From assembly GCF_900406815.1 (NCBI RefSeq), contig NZ_OVCN01000018.1, positions 1 through 64,000 on the forward strand: a stretch of DNA of 64,000 bases, in the 5' to 3' direction. Numbering within the stretch: position 1 is the first letter of the stretch; every line of letters starts with the position of its first letter. The stretch comes from Acinetobacter haemolyticus (GTDB lineage: Bacteria; Pseudomonadota; Gammaproteobacteria; Pseudomonadales; Moraxellaceae). The translations under genes and the position numbers were made by a program. Below are positions 56,267 through 64,000 of this stretch, one piece after another. Under the pieces are notes generated by a model, which was not told the DNA's origin, made no database searches, and saw only the letters and a program-made list of their open reading frames with translations.

Positions 56267-56302
56267 TGGAATTTCCTCATACTTGAATTTCAGCAACAGC
56301 AA

Positions 56303-56613
56303 CTATTAAATCAAAATGATTAGCATCATAAAATAGTGTTTTGGTCTGCTCCACAATTGTCTGCTCGGTTATTGGTACCATTTGTTGATATATCAGGCTA
56401 TTTCCAAGAGAGGAATCATAGAAAACACAAAATGATTTCATATAATTAAAATCGCTTTATACAAATGTCATGCTGTTAAAGTAAGCTAAGAAAAAAGATT
56501 TTTTAGAAAATAACGATTAGGCAAGTGTTTTTCATTGCATCCTTGTCTAAAATACACGCTGACTTTCTGCAAAGTGCAAAAGTCCTAATATTCACTGCGC
56601 GAGGAAAAAAGAC
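56303..56613. other. Intergenic region between the NUDIX and corA genes
   Basis: About 310 AT-rich bases (350 if the NUDIX gene starts at the TTG) holding divergent promoters. I see no gene. A TTGCAT near 56535 and AAATAC downstream are weak corA promoter candidates. The corA ribosome site GAGGA lies about nine bases before its ATG. Confidence 0.4.
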
Positions 56614-57630
56614 ATGCTTGAAGCCTTTTATGCCACAGAGCGCGGTAGTCTAGAAGACGCAACCATTAATGGTGGTTTTGACCTCTATCCTGAATTGGTT
56701 TGGATCGATTTAATCGCACCTTCCCAAGAAGAGCAGCAATGGGTACTTGATGCCTATGAACGAAACTTACCTACCCTAAAATCACTAGAAGATATTTCCT
56801 CCTCGGCACGATTTTATCGTGATGATGACGGAATCTTGCATATCAGCACTTACTTTTTAACAAAGAATAAAAACTTTCAATCTGATCGAGAACAAGAAGA
56901 CTTAGAAAATACATTAGCGGCGACAGTTCATACGGTTGCATTCTTACTTGAAAAAAATCGACTCATTACTTTACGTGGTGAAAAATTAGTTGCCTTTCGT
57001 GCCTTTCGTGCGCGTGCTCGACGTAATGATTATGAAATGGATTATAAAGATCCTGTTCTGATTTTATTAGGTTTATTAGAAGCAAAACTGGATGAACTTT
57101 CAGATATTCTTGAGGATACCCATCGATACCTTGAGGAATATTCTGCTGAGGTTCTCAATGATCATCATCGTGAACAAATCTTAGACCTTGATGACATGAT
57201 CACCCGTTTAGCGCATCAAGAAGATATGCTGGGAAAAGCACAACTCTGTCTTACCGACTTACGCCGCGTATTGACTTTCCTATCACGTCCACGTGCATTA
57301 GGCAGTCATATATATGATGCGGATATTCGAGAAATGAGTGAAGATGTACGATCCTTACTTGAGCACAATGCATTCCTATTCCAGAAATTAAAATTCTTGC
57401 TTGATATCACCACAGGCTTTGCCAACACTGAAATGAATGAAACTTTTAAACGTTTCTCTATTTTACCCAGTATGTTAGCTCCACCCATGTTGATTGCCAG
57501 TATCTACGGTATGAATACTGATGTATTACCTTTTGCTCAAGGGGATACAAGCTTCTGGATCGTGATTACTTTTGTGATTACGCTATTGATCGGACCAACA
57601 CTTTATTTCCGTTGGAAAAAATGGATTTAA
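56614..57630 (+). CDS. corA: CorA-family magnesium/divalent cation transporter
   Basis: Inner membrane channel for Mg2+, Co2+ or Ni2+, 338 residues. A long cytoplasmic N-terminal domain (about 1-260) with helical stalk leads to two C-terminal membrane helices (about 280-297 and 308-328). The essential YGMNTD motif sits at the end of the first helix (about 296-301). Length and layout match the family. Residues between the GMN motif and the second helix (DVLPFAQGDTS) differ from the usual MPEL, so selectivity cannot be stated. Confidence 0.92.
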   Translation: MLEAFYATERGSLEDATINGGFDLYPELVWIDLIAPSQEEQQWVLDAYERNLPTLKSLEDISSSARFYRDDDGILHISTYFLTKNKNFQSDREQEDLENTLAATVHTVAFLLEKNRLITLRGEKLVAFRAFRARARRNDYEMDYKDPVLILLGLLEAKLDELSDILEDTHRYLEEYSAEVLNDHHREQILDLDDMITRLAHQEDMLGKAQLCLTDLRRVLTFLSRPRALGSHIYDADIREMSEDVRSLLEHNAFLFQKLKFLLDITTGFANTEMNETFKRFSILPSMLAPPMLIASIYGMNTDVLPFAQGDTSFWIVITFVITLLIGPTLYFRWKKWI

Positions 57631-57664
57631 CATTGTTAACTTTACCAACTTAAATTTTAAAACA

Positions 57665-57690
57665 GGGCCTCCAATGGAGGCCTTAAATTC
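57665..57690. terminator. Terminator between corA and the acyltransferase gene
   Basis: GGCCTCC / GGAGGCC has a 3-base loop. The T-run is weak on the plus strand, and CTGTTTT follows on the minus strand. It lies between convergent genes. Confidence 0.65.
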
Positions 57691-57703
57691 AAAGTTTTTC
57701 TAC

Positions 57704-59620
57704 TTATTCAGACAAAGCGGCCTTAAACATTGGAGTGAGTAGTTTATTGCCATATTCACTTAAATGGTCGCCATCTCGATAAATTGGCTGCCCTTGATAT
57801 TCGGCAATACACTTTCCAGTTTCACATAAAATCGCAGCTGGGTTTAAAATATGTGCTCCGCATTTAGCAGCAACACGATCTAAAATAGCATTAACTTTCT
57901 CGGTTCTAGCTTGATAGGCTTTAAAAGTAATTGAAGGGTCTTGGAGTTTAGAGGAAAATAAGGCTTGTTTTGCTATTGTCTTAGGTACATCAAAACCCAT
58001 TTCGGGAATTTGTAAAACCATATATACAGGATTAGTTTTGGTTAATGTACAAATGCTTGAGTGTAGATTCTGCTCGAAACCTTGATAGGTTTCTTCTCGA
58101 GGCTCATTTTTTTGATTAAAATAAATTTTAGGCGGATTTTTGGTATCGATTTTTTGGGGATCATTTTCCCCTTCCAATTGTAATACATATCGATTCACTA
58201 AGAAGATCGGGACACCTTTTTGTTTTTCCAACATTGTTGAACGTTCTAGATTAATTGCTTCACAATTTTTATTGCTAAATTTTGCACCCAGAATATAAGG
58301 GCAACCAGATTTTGTCATAGTCAGTACGCCCTCTTTTTTTAAGTCAAATACAGCTGCAACTGAGGTAGCTACAGCATTGGCATGACTATCTCCTAACACG
58401 ATTGCTTGAATGGGATTCGCTTGCCCAATATGACAAGGTATGATTCGAGGATCATGAAAACCAGGATCACATTTATATGGATTTGTATTATTTACTTCGT
58501 CAAGGATTTTTAAGATATGAGCTGAATAATGCAACTCAACACCCTCGGTTTTTTTAATCCCATAACTACAAAAAAATAAAACCAATACCATATATAATGG
58601 CTTTACTTTATAAATTTCTTTCCATGCTGTGTACTTTTTAAATTTAATCTGTTCAACAAATGTATAGCTTAAAAACCCAAGTATTATTGAAAATAACACG
58701 CCATATATTGCCCACTGAGTCCAAGAAAAATATAAGCTCGCAACAACTAAGGGCCAATGCCAAACATAGATTGAATATGACCACTTTCCGATTGCATTAG
58801 AAATAAAATTATTTAAAAGAATATTATTTTGATAACCACTTAGAATGATTAGGTATGTCCCAACAACAGGTAATAACGTCCATTGACTGGGCCAAGGAGT
58901 TTGTTCTGAAAAGATGAAATAAGATGCTATAACACTTATAACTCCTACCGATTGTATAAAAAATCGGTACTTCATATTCTTGATTGACATGGGATATAAG
59001 AATGCTAATCCACCGAGCAACATCTCCCAAGCGCGAGTCGTTAATAAAAAATACGAATCTTGACTATTTTTTTCTGTTAAATGGACTGCATAAAAGAAAC
59101 TTATTAGGCATAAAATCAGAATAATAAACTTGGTTTTTTGATGAGAAAAAGTTTTCCTTAACATAAGTAAAATGATTGGGAAAAATATATAAAATTGCCA
59201 TTCGACTGAAAGTGACCAAGTATGTAATAGCCATTTACTTTTTTCATTCGTATCAAAATAGCCATCACCTTGTGTAAATAAAATATTTGAGGTGAACAAC
59301 AAACTCTTTTCAACTTGTCTCCCTAAATCTTTATAATCTGTCGGGAGCAGATAGAACCACCCAAAAACTAAAAGAACAGCACCCATAACGGCTAATACAG
59401 GAATAATTCGATTCGCTCTAGCGGTATAAAATTTAAATAGATTAAAAGTATTTTTTTCGATTTCATTAAAAATGATGGATGTCATTAAGAAACCAGAAAT
59501 AACAAAGAAAACATCAACCCCTGCAAAACCACCTGACAACCATTGAGGATTAAAGTGAAAAAGAACAACAGCCAGTACTGCTACTGCCCTTAATCCATTA
59601 ATATCTTTTCGAAAAATCAT
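57704..59620 (-). CDS. OafA/YrhL-type membrane O-acyltransferase with SGNH domain
   Basis: Integral membrane enzyme of 638 residues that transfers acetyl groups to surface sugars such as LPS, capsule or peptidoglycan. An acyltransferase-3 domain with about ten or eleven helices occupies about 1-365 (opening DINGLRAVAVLAVVLFHF, then GFAGVDVFFVISGFLM). A periplasmic SGNH hydrolase-like domain follows (about 390-638): block I is IVLGDSHANAV and the Asp-His pair is DGDHLSEYG near the end. It is notably AT-rich, with many Lys, Asn and Ile. No polysaccharide cluster adjoins. Confidence 0.9.
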   Translation of the reverse strand: MIFRKDINGLRAVAVLAVVLFHFNPQWLSGGFAGVDVFFVISGFLMTSIIFNEIEKNTFNLFKFYTARANRIIPVLAVMGAVLLVFGWFYLLPTDYKDLGRQVEKSLLFTSNILFTQGDGYFDTNEKSKWLLHTWSLSVEWQFYIFFPIILLMLRKTFSHQKTKFIILILCLISFFYAVHLTEKNSQDSYFLLTTRAWEMLLGGLAFLYPMSIKNMKYRFFIQSVGVISVIASYFIFSEQTPWPSQWTLLPVVGTYLIILSGYQNNILLNNFISNAIGKWSYSIYVWHWPLVVASLYFSWTQWAIYGVLFSIILGFLSYTFVEQIKFKKYTAWKEIYKVKPLYMVLVLFFCSYGIKKTEGVELHYSAHILKILDEVNNTNPYKCDPGFHDPRIIPCHIGQANPIQAIVLGDSHANAVATSVAAVFDLKKEGVLTMTKSGCPYILGAKFSNKNCEAINLERSTMLEKQKGVPIFLVNRYVLQLEGENDPQKIDTKNPPKIYFNQKNEPREETYQGFEQNLHSSICTLTKTNPVYMVLQIPEMGFDVPKTIAKQALFSSKLQDPSITFKAYQARTEKVNAILDRVAAKCGAHILNPAAILCETGKCIAEYQGQPIYRDGDHLSEYGNKLLTPMFKAALSE

Positions 59621-59813
59621 ACTTATTAAAACTTGAGAACATACAGATTTGAGGTTGAATATTGTATTTATATTAACAACTTAATGATAGTTCTTTCTTA
59701 TATGAGCCTTGTTATAAAGTTTTAATTGAGTATAACTATCTATTCACACCAATATGAAATTATTTAGACGAAAAAAATTACTACTAAATCAGATTTAATT
59801 ATTTATGGACTTA

Positions 59814-59842
59814 AAAAAAGAGCTTTATTAAAAGCTCTCTTT
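59814..59842 (-). terminator. Terminator of the mla operon
   Basis: On the minus strand AGAGCTTT / AAAGCTCT with a 3-base loop is followed by a run of seven T. It lies just past the mlaB stop. Confidence 0.88.
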
Positions 59843-59854
59843 CTTATTTCCAGA

Positions 59855-60142
59855 TCAGATCAATTTCAGATCATCTTGTAGATGACTAGCTTGGATGATT
59901 TTCAACATTTTCTCAGAAACATTTTTGAAATGCAGTCCTTTACAATCTGGCGTTTTTCGCAACCATTGCACCAAAACCGCCAAAGATAAAGTATTACCAT
60001 TTTCAAGCTGAGCAAGATCAACAATCAAAGGAAAATTCTGATGTTGCTGAATATACTTTAAGCCAGCCTGATAAACCTGCTCTGCATTTTCAAAGTTAAT
60101 CGTTTTCGAAACGATCAATTGCTGATCAATATACTGAATCAC
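59855..60142 (-). CDS. mlaB: MlaB, STAS-domain component of the Mla phospholipid transporter
   Basis: Cytoplasmic STAS-domain protein (95 residues) that stabilises and activates the MlaF ATPase. The layout FENAEQVYQAGLKYI followed by LIVDLAQLENGNTLSLAVLV (about 39-58) fits the STAS fold, though the usual conserved Ser/Thr is in NTLSL. Last gene of mlaFEDCB. Short, so identification relies heavily on operon position. Confidence 0.88.
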   Translation of the reverse strand: MIQYIDQQLIVSKTINFENAEQVYQAGLKYIQQHQNFPLIVDLAQLENGNTLSLAVLVQWLRKTPDCKGLHFKNVSEKMLKIIQASHLQDDLKLI

Positions 60143-60153
60143 CCGTCACCTAC

Positions 60154-60786
60154 TTATTTTTTAGATACTGCAGCATCTGCATCTGGTTTAAAGGTTGCGA
60201 TTGCTTTGTTAATGTCACCGCCATTACGCTGAACTGTCGCAGCAAACTGGTTACGGAACTGTAAACCTAAGTCAATACCAGCCACATTCACATTACGGAT
60301 GCGCCATTGATCCCCTTTATCAACCAATTGGAATGACACTGGAATCTTCTCACCATTGTTCAGAAAATCTAAGGTCACCACAGGATTTTTCGAGTTTGAC
60401 GCACGATATGGGCGCATGGTGTAACTTTGATTTGTATATTTTGCAAAAGCACTACCATAGTTTTCAATAATCACTTCACGGAAGTTCTTTTCAAACTGTG
60501 CGCGTTGCGCCGCAGTTGTATGCTGATTATTTGCGTAAGTGCCTAATACGATACGAGTAAAAGCTTGTGAATCTACATACGGATCGAGATTTTGGCGAAT
60601 AATTGTTCTAACCAATTCAGGATTGTTTTGTAGTTTCGCATGATCAGCTTTTAAACGTGTCACCAAACCATCCGCCACACGCTTTACAAAGTCTGGTGGG
60701 GTTTCTGTTGGTGCTGCAAATGCTGCACTTGCGAGCATAGTTGATAATACACTTGCCGTTAAAGTCTGTTTCAATAATGTGTTCAC
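60154..60786 (-). CDS. mlaC: MlaC, periplasmic phospholipid-binding protein
   Basis: Soluble periplasmic shuttle for phospholipids between the outer-membrane MlaA complex and MlaFEDB. The 210 residues have a signal peptide (about 1-24, LASAAFA), then a MlaC-type domain with FTRIVLGTYANNQHTTAAQR and the VDKGDQWRIRNVNVAGIDLG motif (about 156-175) followed by LGLQFRNQFAA. It ends in a Lys-rich tail. Located 20 bases after mlaD. Confidence 0.95.
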   Translation of the reverse strand: MNTLLKQTLTASVLSTMLASAAFAAPTETPPDFVKRVADGLVTRLKADHAKLQNNPELVRTIIRQNLDPYVDSQAFTRIVLGTYANNQHTTAAQRAQFEKNFREVIIENYGSAFAKYTNQSYTMRPYRASNSKNPVVTLDFLNNGEKIPVSFQLVDKGDQWRIRNVNVAGIDLGLQFRNQFAATVQRNGGDINKAIATFKPDADAAVSKK

Positions 60787-60805
60787 TTTAAACTCCTAAA
60801 TACGA

Positions 60806-61468
60806 TTACTCAGCAAAAGATGGTTCAGCATCTGCTTGTGATACTGAACTTCCAGTATCAGATGCAACTTTGCCAGCACCGCCACCAGTAATAAACTTAC
60901 TGATTAAATCTTCTAGATCCATTGTACCTTGGGTATTTGAAATTACGTCACCGCGTTTGAGGTAGTTGACACCACCACCTGGGATAACTTTCAAATACTT
61001 CTCACCCAATAAGCCATTGGTCGCTACCATTATATAAGCATCTTCATCAATACTGGTGATGGAGGTCATGTTACTGATAAGTTGCTGTTCCATTGCTTTT
61101 TGTTGCGCAGCATCAGCCTGCTCATAGTCAGCACTGTAACGTAATTCTTCCAGAGCATCGTTTTGAACTGCTTTAAGCTGCTCTGGATTAAAACTGGTCA
61201 GTTTTCCATCTAGATCAAACTTAACTGTCGCTAAACGTGTCACTGGATCAAGTGTGATCGAGTCAACACGACCAATCGTGACACCACTCATCGTGACCTT
61301 AGCGCGTGTTTTCAACCCATTAATATTGTCGAACTGAGCTGTCATGCTATAACTGTCACGGAGATTGGTACCCACCAAACCACTCACCTTCATTGCAAGA
61401 AAAAATAGAGCAATACCGAAGATAATGACAAAAATACCTACGGCCAGCTCACTAGTACGTGATTTCAT
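60806..61468 (-). CDS. mlaD: MlaD, MCE-domain subunit of the Mla transporter
   Basis: Single-pass inner-membrane protein forming a hexameric MCE ring that carries phospholipid through the periplasm. The 220 residues have one N-terminal helix (about 8-28), an MCE domain with FDNINGLKTRAKVTMSGVTI followed by GRVDSITLD (about 45-75), and a C-terminal hydrophobic helical part (VATNGLLGEKYLKVIPGGG). The C-terminal tail past about 200 is Ser/Ala/Asp-rich and looks disordered. The stretch of charged residues about 100-130 is an insertion relative to the shortest MlaD proteins. One-base overlap with mlaE. Confidence 0.95.
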   Translation of the reverse strand: MKSRTSELAVGIFVIIFGIALFFLAMKVSGLVGTNLRDSYSMTAQFDNINGLKTRAKVTMSGVTIGRVDSITLDPVTRLATVKFDLDGKLTSFNPEQLKAVQNDALEELRYSADYEQADAAQQKAMEQQLISNMTSITSIDEDAYIMVATNGLLGEKYLKVIPGGGVNYLKRGDVISNTQGTMDLEDLISKFITGGGAGKVASDTGSSVSQADAEPSFAE

Positions 61469-62244
61469 TAAATCCCTCCGAACATGACCGCAGTCAACAC
61501 GAAATCAAAACCTAATACACAAAGCGAAGAATATACGACCGTTCTCGTCATCGAAGTCGCAATACCTTCTGGGGTTGGGTCACAAGCATAACCTTGATAT
61601 ACCGCCACCCATGTACAAATCAGAGCAAAGACAATGCTTTTAATGATGCCGTTGACCACATCATGTCCAAATTGAACACTACTTTGCATTCCACCCCAGA
61701 ATGAACCTTCATCCACACCAAGGAAATCCACACCCACCAGCTTACCGCCAACGATACCAATTGCAGCGAAAATTACTGTTAACATCGGCAAGCTCACAAT
61801 ACCGGCCCATAAACGTGGTGATACGATTTGTTTAAGCGGATCGACCCCAATCATTTCCATACTAGCAAGCTGTTCACTTTGCTTCATGGAACCAATTTCG
61901 GCAGTCAATGCAGACCCTGCGCGCCCTGCAAATAATAATGCAGCAACAACGGGTGCCAATTCACGTAACAATGTTAAAGACACCATGGTACCGAGCATGG
62001 CTTCACTGCCCACATTGACCAAAATTGAGTAGCCCTGCAAACCCAACACTAGACCAATAAATAATCCCGATACGGAGATAATCAATAAAGACATCACACC
62101 GACACGGTACATTTGATAAATAAAGCGCTGGAAACCACCTTTTGATGGCATCGAAAATAAAATTTGTAGGAGCATCAGTGATGCAGCACCAATCCCCTTT
62201 ATTCGCTCAATAACGAGTCTACCTAACCAGGCAATCGTATTCAT
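61468..62244 (-). CDS. mlaE: MlaE, permease subunit of the Mla transporter
   Basis: Inner-membrane permease dimer of the Mla ABC transporter, 258 residues with about five or six helices. The family signature RELAPVVAALLFAGRAGSAL (about 94-113), then TAEIGSMKQSEQLASMEMIG with the coupling-helix residues, and VGKLVGVDFLGVD-like sequence are all present. Overlaps mlaF by four bases and mlaD by one. Confidence 0.96.
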   Translation of the reverse strand: MNTIAWLGRLVIERIKGIGAASLMLLQILFSMPSKGGFQRFIYQMYRVGVMSLLIISVSGLFIGLVLGLQGYSILVNVGSEAMLGTMVSLTLLRELAPVVAALLFAGRAGSALTAEIGSMKQSEQLASMEMIGVDPLKQIVSPRLWAGIVSLPMLTVIFAAIGIVGGKLVGVDFLGVDEGSFWGGMQSSVQFGHDVVNGIIKSIVFALICTWVAVYQGYACDPTPEGIATSMTRTVVYSSLCVLGFDFVLTAVMFGGI

Positions 62245-63071
62245 GGACGAACCTCGTTATCTAAATATGCTTGATGCGTAAATTGGTATTCAACTGGCCC
62301 TTCAATTGAACCTGTTAAAAACTGACGAACAAATGGTGAGGCATGATTTTTTAATTGTTCAGGTGAACCTTCTCCCTGAATCTTTCCTTCTGCAACCACA
62401 TAAATATAGTCAGCAATTGACAATGTTTCTGCAACATCATGCGAAACAATAATTGTGGTTAAATCAAGCGCTTCTCGCAAAGACCGAATTAGTCGAGTCA
62501 ATACACCCATCACGATCGGGTCCTGTCCAGCAAAAGGCTCATCATACATAATGAGTTCTGGATCTAATGCAATCGCACGTGCCAAAGCAACTCGACGATT
62601 CATCCCGCCTGAAAGCTCAGAAGGCATTAACTGCTCGGCACCACGTAACCCAACTGATTCAAGCTTTAAACCAACCAACTCAGCAATCAGGTGTTCAGGT
62701 AATTTGGTATGTGCTCGGATCGGGAAGGCAACATTTTCATACACAGACATATCTGTGAATAAAGCACCACTTTGGAATAACATTCCCATACGCGCGCGAG
62801 CCGCAAAAAGCTCTGGACGTGACATCGTGGCGATATCTTGACCATCCAGCAATACTTCACCTTGGTCGGGAACCAATTGCCCACCAATCAAACGAAGCAA
62901 AGTCGTCTTACCCGTACCAGAAGGTCCCATAATTGCAGTAATTTGACCACGTCGAATTTTAAGACTGATATCGTCATAAATGACGCGTTCTCCTCGATTA
63001 AAGCTTAAGTTTCTGACTTCAATTAAGGCTTCAGCATCGAGAGGAGAGTTATTATTCATAATGGCATTCAT
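62241..63071 (-). CDS. mlaF: MlaF, ATPase subunit of the Mla transporter
   Basis: ABC ATPase that powers phospholipid transport by MlaE. The 276 residues have Walker A GPSGTGKTT (about 50-58), a Q-loop in MLFQSGALF, signature LSGGM (about 153-157), Walker B ELIMYDEPFAGQD, and switch His in IIVSHDVAET. A C-terminal extension past about 245 (NHASPFVRQFLTGSIEGPVE) docks on the partner subunit in the E. coli complex. Two in-frame ATG codons (63071 and 63059) are possible; an AGGA directly abuts the first, so spacing does not settle which is used. Confidence 0.95.
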   Translation of the reverse strand: MNAIMNNNSPLDAEALIEVRNLSFNRGERVIYDDISLKIRRGQITAIMGPSGTGKTTLLRLIGGQLVPDQGEVLLDGQDIATMSRPELFAARARMGMLFQSGALFTDMSVYENVAFPIRAHTKLPEHLIAELVGLKLESVGLRGAEQLMPSELSGGMNRRVALARAIALDPELIMYDEPFAGQDPIVMGVLTRLIRSLREALDLTTIIVSHDVAETLSIADYIYVVAEGKIQGEGSPEQLKNHASPFVRQFLTGSIEGPVEYQFTHQAYLDNEVRP

Positions 63072-63154
63072 TCCTGCACTTTTTATGCACGCATACTATA
63101 CACTGAAAGATTAAATGGTTGTTTTTATTTTGATAAGTGATGTATCAAGATTAT

Positions 63155-63367
63155 TTAATTTATGTAGCCCTGCTTGGAATCAATAAGTTCAGGGGTTTGC
63201 TGGGTATTCACTTTAAACGCATTGGCATTATTTTGATCAAATACCGCATAAGCAAAAAATAAACCATTGCATAACATTAAGATGACGAATAAGCAGGGTA
63301 GCCCTTCATTGCAAATGAACGACCAGATTTGATGGCTAAAACCGTTACTTTGATTAATCCTATTCAT
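63155..63367 (-). CDS. Small hypothetical membrane protein
   Basis: Not recognised. The 70 residues have one central membrane helix (about 23-42, LPCLFVILMLCNGLFFAYAV), a polar N-terminus and a soluble C-terminal tail ending in GYIN. The A-rich stretch before the ATG gives no clear ribosome site. It stands between mlaF and a terminator, on the same strand as the mla operon. Moderate chance it is a real gene. Confidence 0.5.
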   Translation of the reverse strand: MNRINQSNGFSHQIWSFICNEGLPCLFVILMLCNGLFFAYAVFDQNNANAFKVNTQQTPELIDSKQGYIN

Positions 63368-63427
63368 TTTCTTTTATAAAATTTGAATTAGTACTCGTTT
63401 TTACAATTTTACCTGACTAATCACAAA

Positions 63428-63458
63428 TAAAAAAGCCAGTTTTTCAACTGGCTTTTTC
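63428..63458 (-). terminator. Terminator after the repeat-tail gene
   Basis: AAGCCAGTT / AACTGGCTT with a 4-base loop, flanked by A- and T-runs on both sides. It lies just past the stop codon of the truncated gene at 63479. Confidence 0.88.
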
Positions 63459-63478
63459 TTTTCATCGGTTTTTATCGA

Positions 63479-64000
63479 TTAAAAATCGTTTTTGCGACGA
63501 CGGTCACCACCGAAAGTTTCTTCACGTGTACCACGTACTGGGCGATCATCGTTACCAAACTTACGCTTTGGACGGTCATCACCACCGAAGCTGCGTTTTG
63601 GACGGTCATCACCGAAGCTACGCTTACGGTCGCCAAAGCCACCTTCACGTTGTGGACGATCACCAAAATCACGTTTTGGACGGTCGCCGAAGCTGCCTTC
63701 ACGACGTGGTTTGTAGTCTACGCGGTTACCACGGTTGTCATCATTTGAGTCAAAACGCGGCTTATCGTTGAAACCACCTTCACGACGAGGACGGTCAGAA
63801 TTGAACTCGCGACGCGGACGGTCTTCACCACCAAAACTACGCTTTGGACGATCATCAAAACCGCCTTCACGACGTGGGCGATCAGAATTGAACTCGCGAC
63901 GTGGACGGTCTTCAAAACCACCTTCACGGCGTGGACGATCTGAATTGAACTCGCGACGTGGACGGTCTTCAAAACCACCTTCACGACGTGGACGATCTGA
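63479..64000 (-). CDS. Arg/Gly-rich repeat tail of an RNA-acting protein (5' part outside the window)
   Basis: The last 173 residues of a longer gene, read on the minus strand from the window edge to the stop at 63479. There is no start codon in the window. The tail is built of SDRPRREGGFEDRPRREFN repeats (19 residues, 57 bases) that decay into DRPKRSFGGD-type units, ending GGDRRRKNDF. Such RGG-like basic tails are found on DEAD-box RNA helicases and on RluB-type pseudouridine synthases of this group; which one this is cannot be decided without the missing part. The frame is open across all 522 bases. Confidence 0.78.
   Translation of the reverse strand, partial: SDRPRREGGFEDRPRREFNSDRPRREGGFEDRPRREFNSDRPRREGGFDDRPKRSFGGEDRPRREFNSDRPRREGGFNDKPRFDSNDDNRGNRVDYKPRREGSFGDRPKRDFGDRPQREGGFGDRKRSFGDDRPKRSFGGDDRPKRKFGNDDRPVRGTREETFGGDRRRKNDF
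63780..64000 (-). repeat. 57-bp tandem coding repeats
   Basis: Nearly identical 57-base units encode the 19-residue Arg-rich repeat and run out of the window on the right side. At least two full adjacent units and two diverged ones are visible; one contains a ten-residue insertion. Confidence 0.8.

Noticed and set aside
60000..63071. Possible second ABC transporter for toluene efflux (Ttg2)
   Set aside because: The old Ttg2 label refers to the same mlaFEDCB genes; the gene order and MCE, STAS and MlaC proteins show a phospholipid transporter.
63472..63984. Val/Ser-rich and Arg/Pro-rich open frames over the window end
   Set aside because: They are off-frame readings of the Arg-rich repeats. 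The true frame runs from the window edge to the stop at 63479 and matches known basic tails.

Overview
The window is chromosomal DNA of a gammaproteobacterium, almost certainly the genus Acinetobacter. The base composition is AT-rich. The ribosomal proteins, RpoA, SecY and RNase R have a Moraxellaceae character, and the gene content fits the genus: an AlmA-type flavin monooxygenase, the mlaFEDCB operon, PlsB, hmp with nsrR, and a DAACS symporter. The species cannot be fixed from the sequence alone. I see no phage, insertion sequence, CRISPR array or rRNA operon.

Layout. 1-4500: a tripartite tricarboxylate transporter (TctC, TctB, TctA) followed by an AbrB-family permease. 4514-4815: a minus-strand tRNA cluster, Ser(GCU) then two identical Arg(ACG), with a recognisable promoter and terminator. 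5074-11931: rnr, an unknown membrane protein, oligopeptidase A, a YheV-like zinc-ribbon protein, a small coiled-coil membrane protein and an EamA permease. 12038-17593 (minus strand): a fused TRAP permease, a rhombosortase, a lipoprotein, two tandem paralogous mini membrane proteins (one of only 31 residues), and ygfX-sdhE. 17781-21120: acyl-CoA dehydrogenase, a DUF2059 protein and the AlmA-like monooxygenase. 21493-21951: an unusual protein made of eleven 8-residue repeats.

22214-35764 (minus strand) is the complete S10-spc-alpha ribosomal superoperon, from rpsJ to rplQ, including rpmJ, rpmD, secY and rpoA. It has a near-consensus promoter upstream of rpsJ and structured junctions before rplN and rpsM that may be control elements. 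35995-43461: a class I glutamine amidotransferase, a cystathionine beta-lyase-like enzyme, a HerA-like ATPase, the hmp-nsrR nitric oxide module with two NsrR-type operators, engB and a metal-dependent hydrolase. 43536-48262 (minus strand): a FecA-like TonB receptor with a Fur-like site, a dicarboxylate/amino acid symporter and TesB. 48621-57630: plsB, a solute-binding-like protein, an epimerase, recG-comF, a NUDIX hydrolase and corA. 57704-59620: an OafA-type O-acetyltransferase. 59855-63071: mlaFEDCB. The window ends in the Arg/Gly-rich repeat tail of a gene that begins outside it.

How the genes work together. The Mla operon and PlsB both serve envelope phospholipids. Hmp detoxifies nitric oxide under the iron-sulfur sensor NsrR. 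The Tct and TRAP systems import organic acids. AlmA, acyl-CoA dehydrogenase and TesB fit a lipid- and hydrocarbon-using lifestyle. The items I would look at first are the octapeptide-repeat protein, the tandem mini membrane proteins and the long RNA hairpin between rpsQ and rplN.
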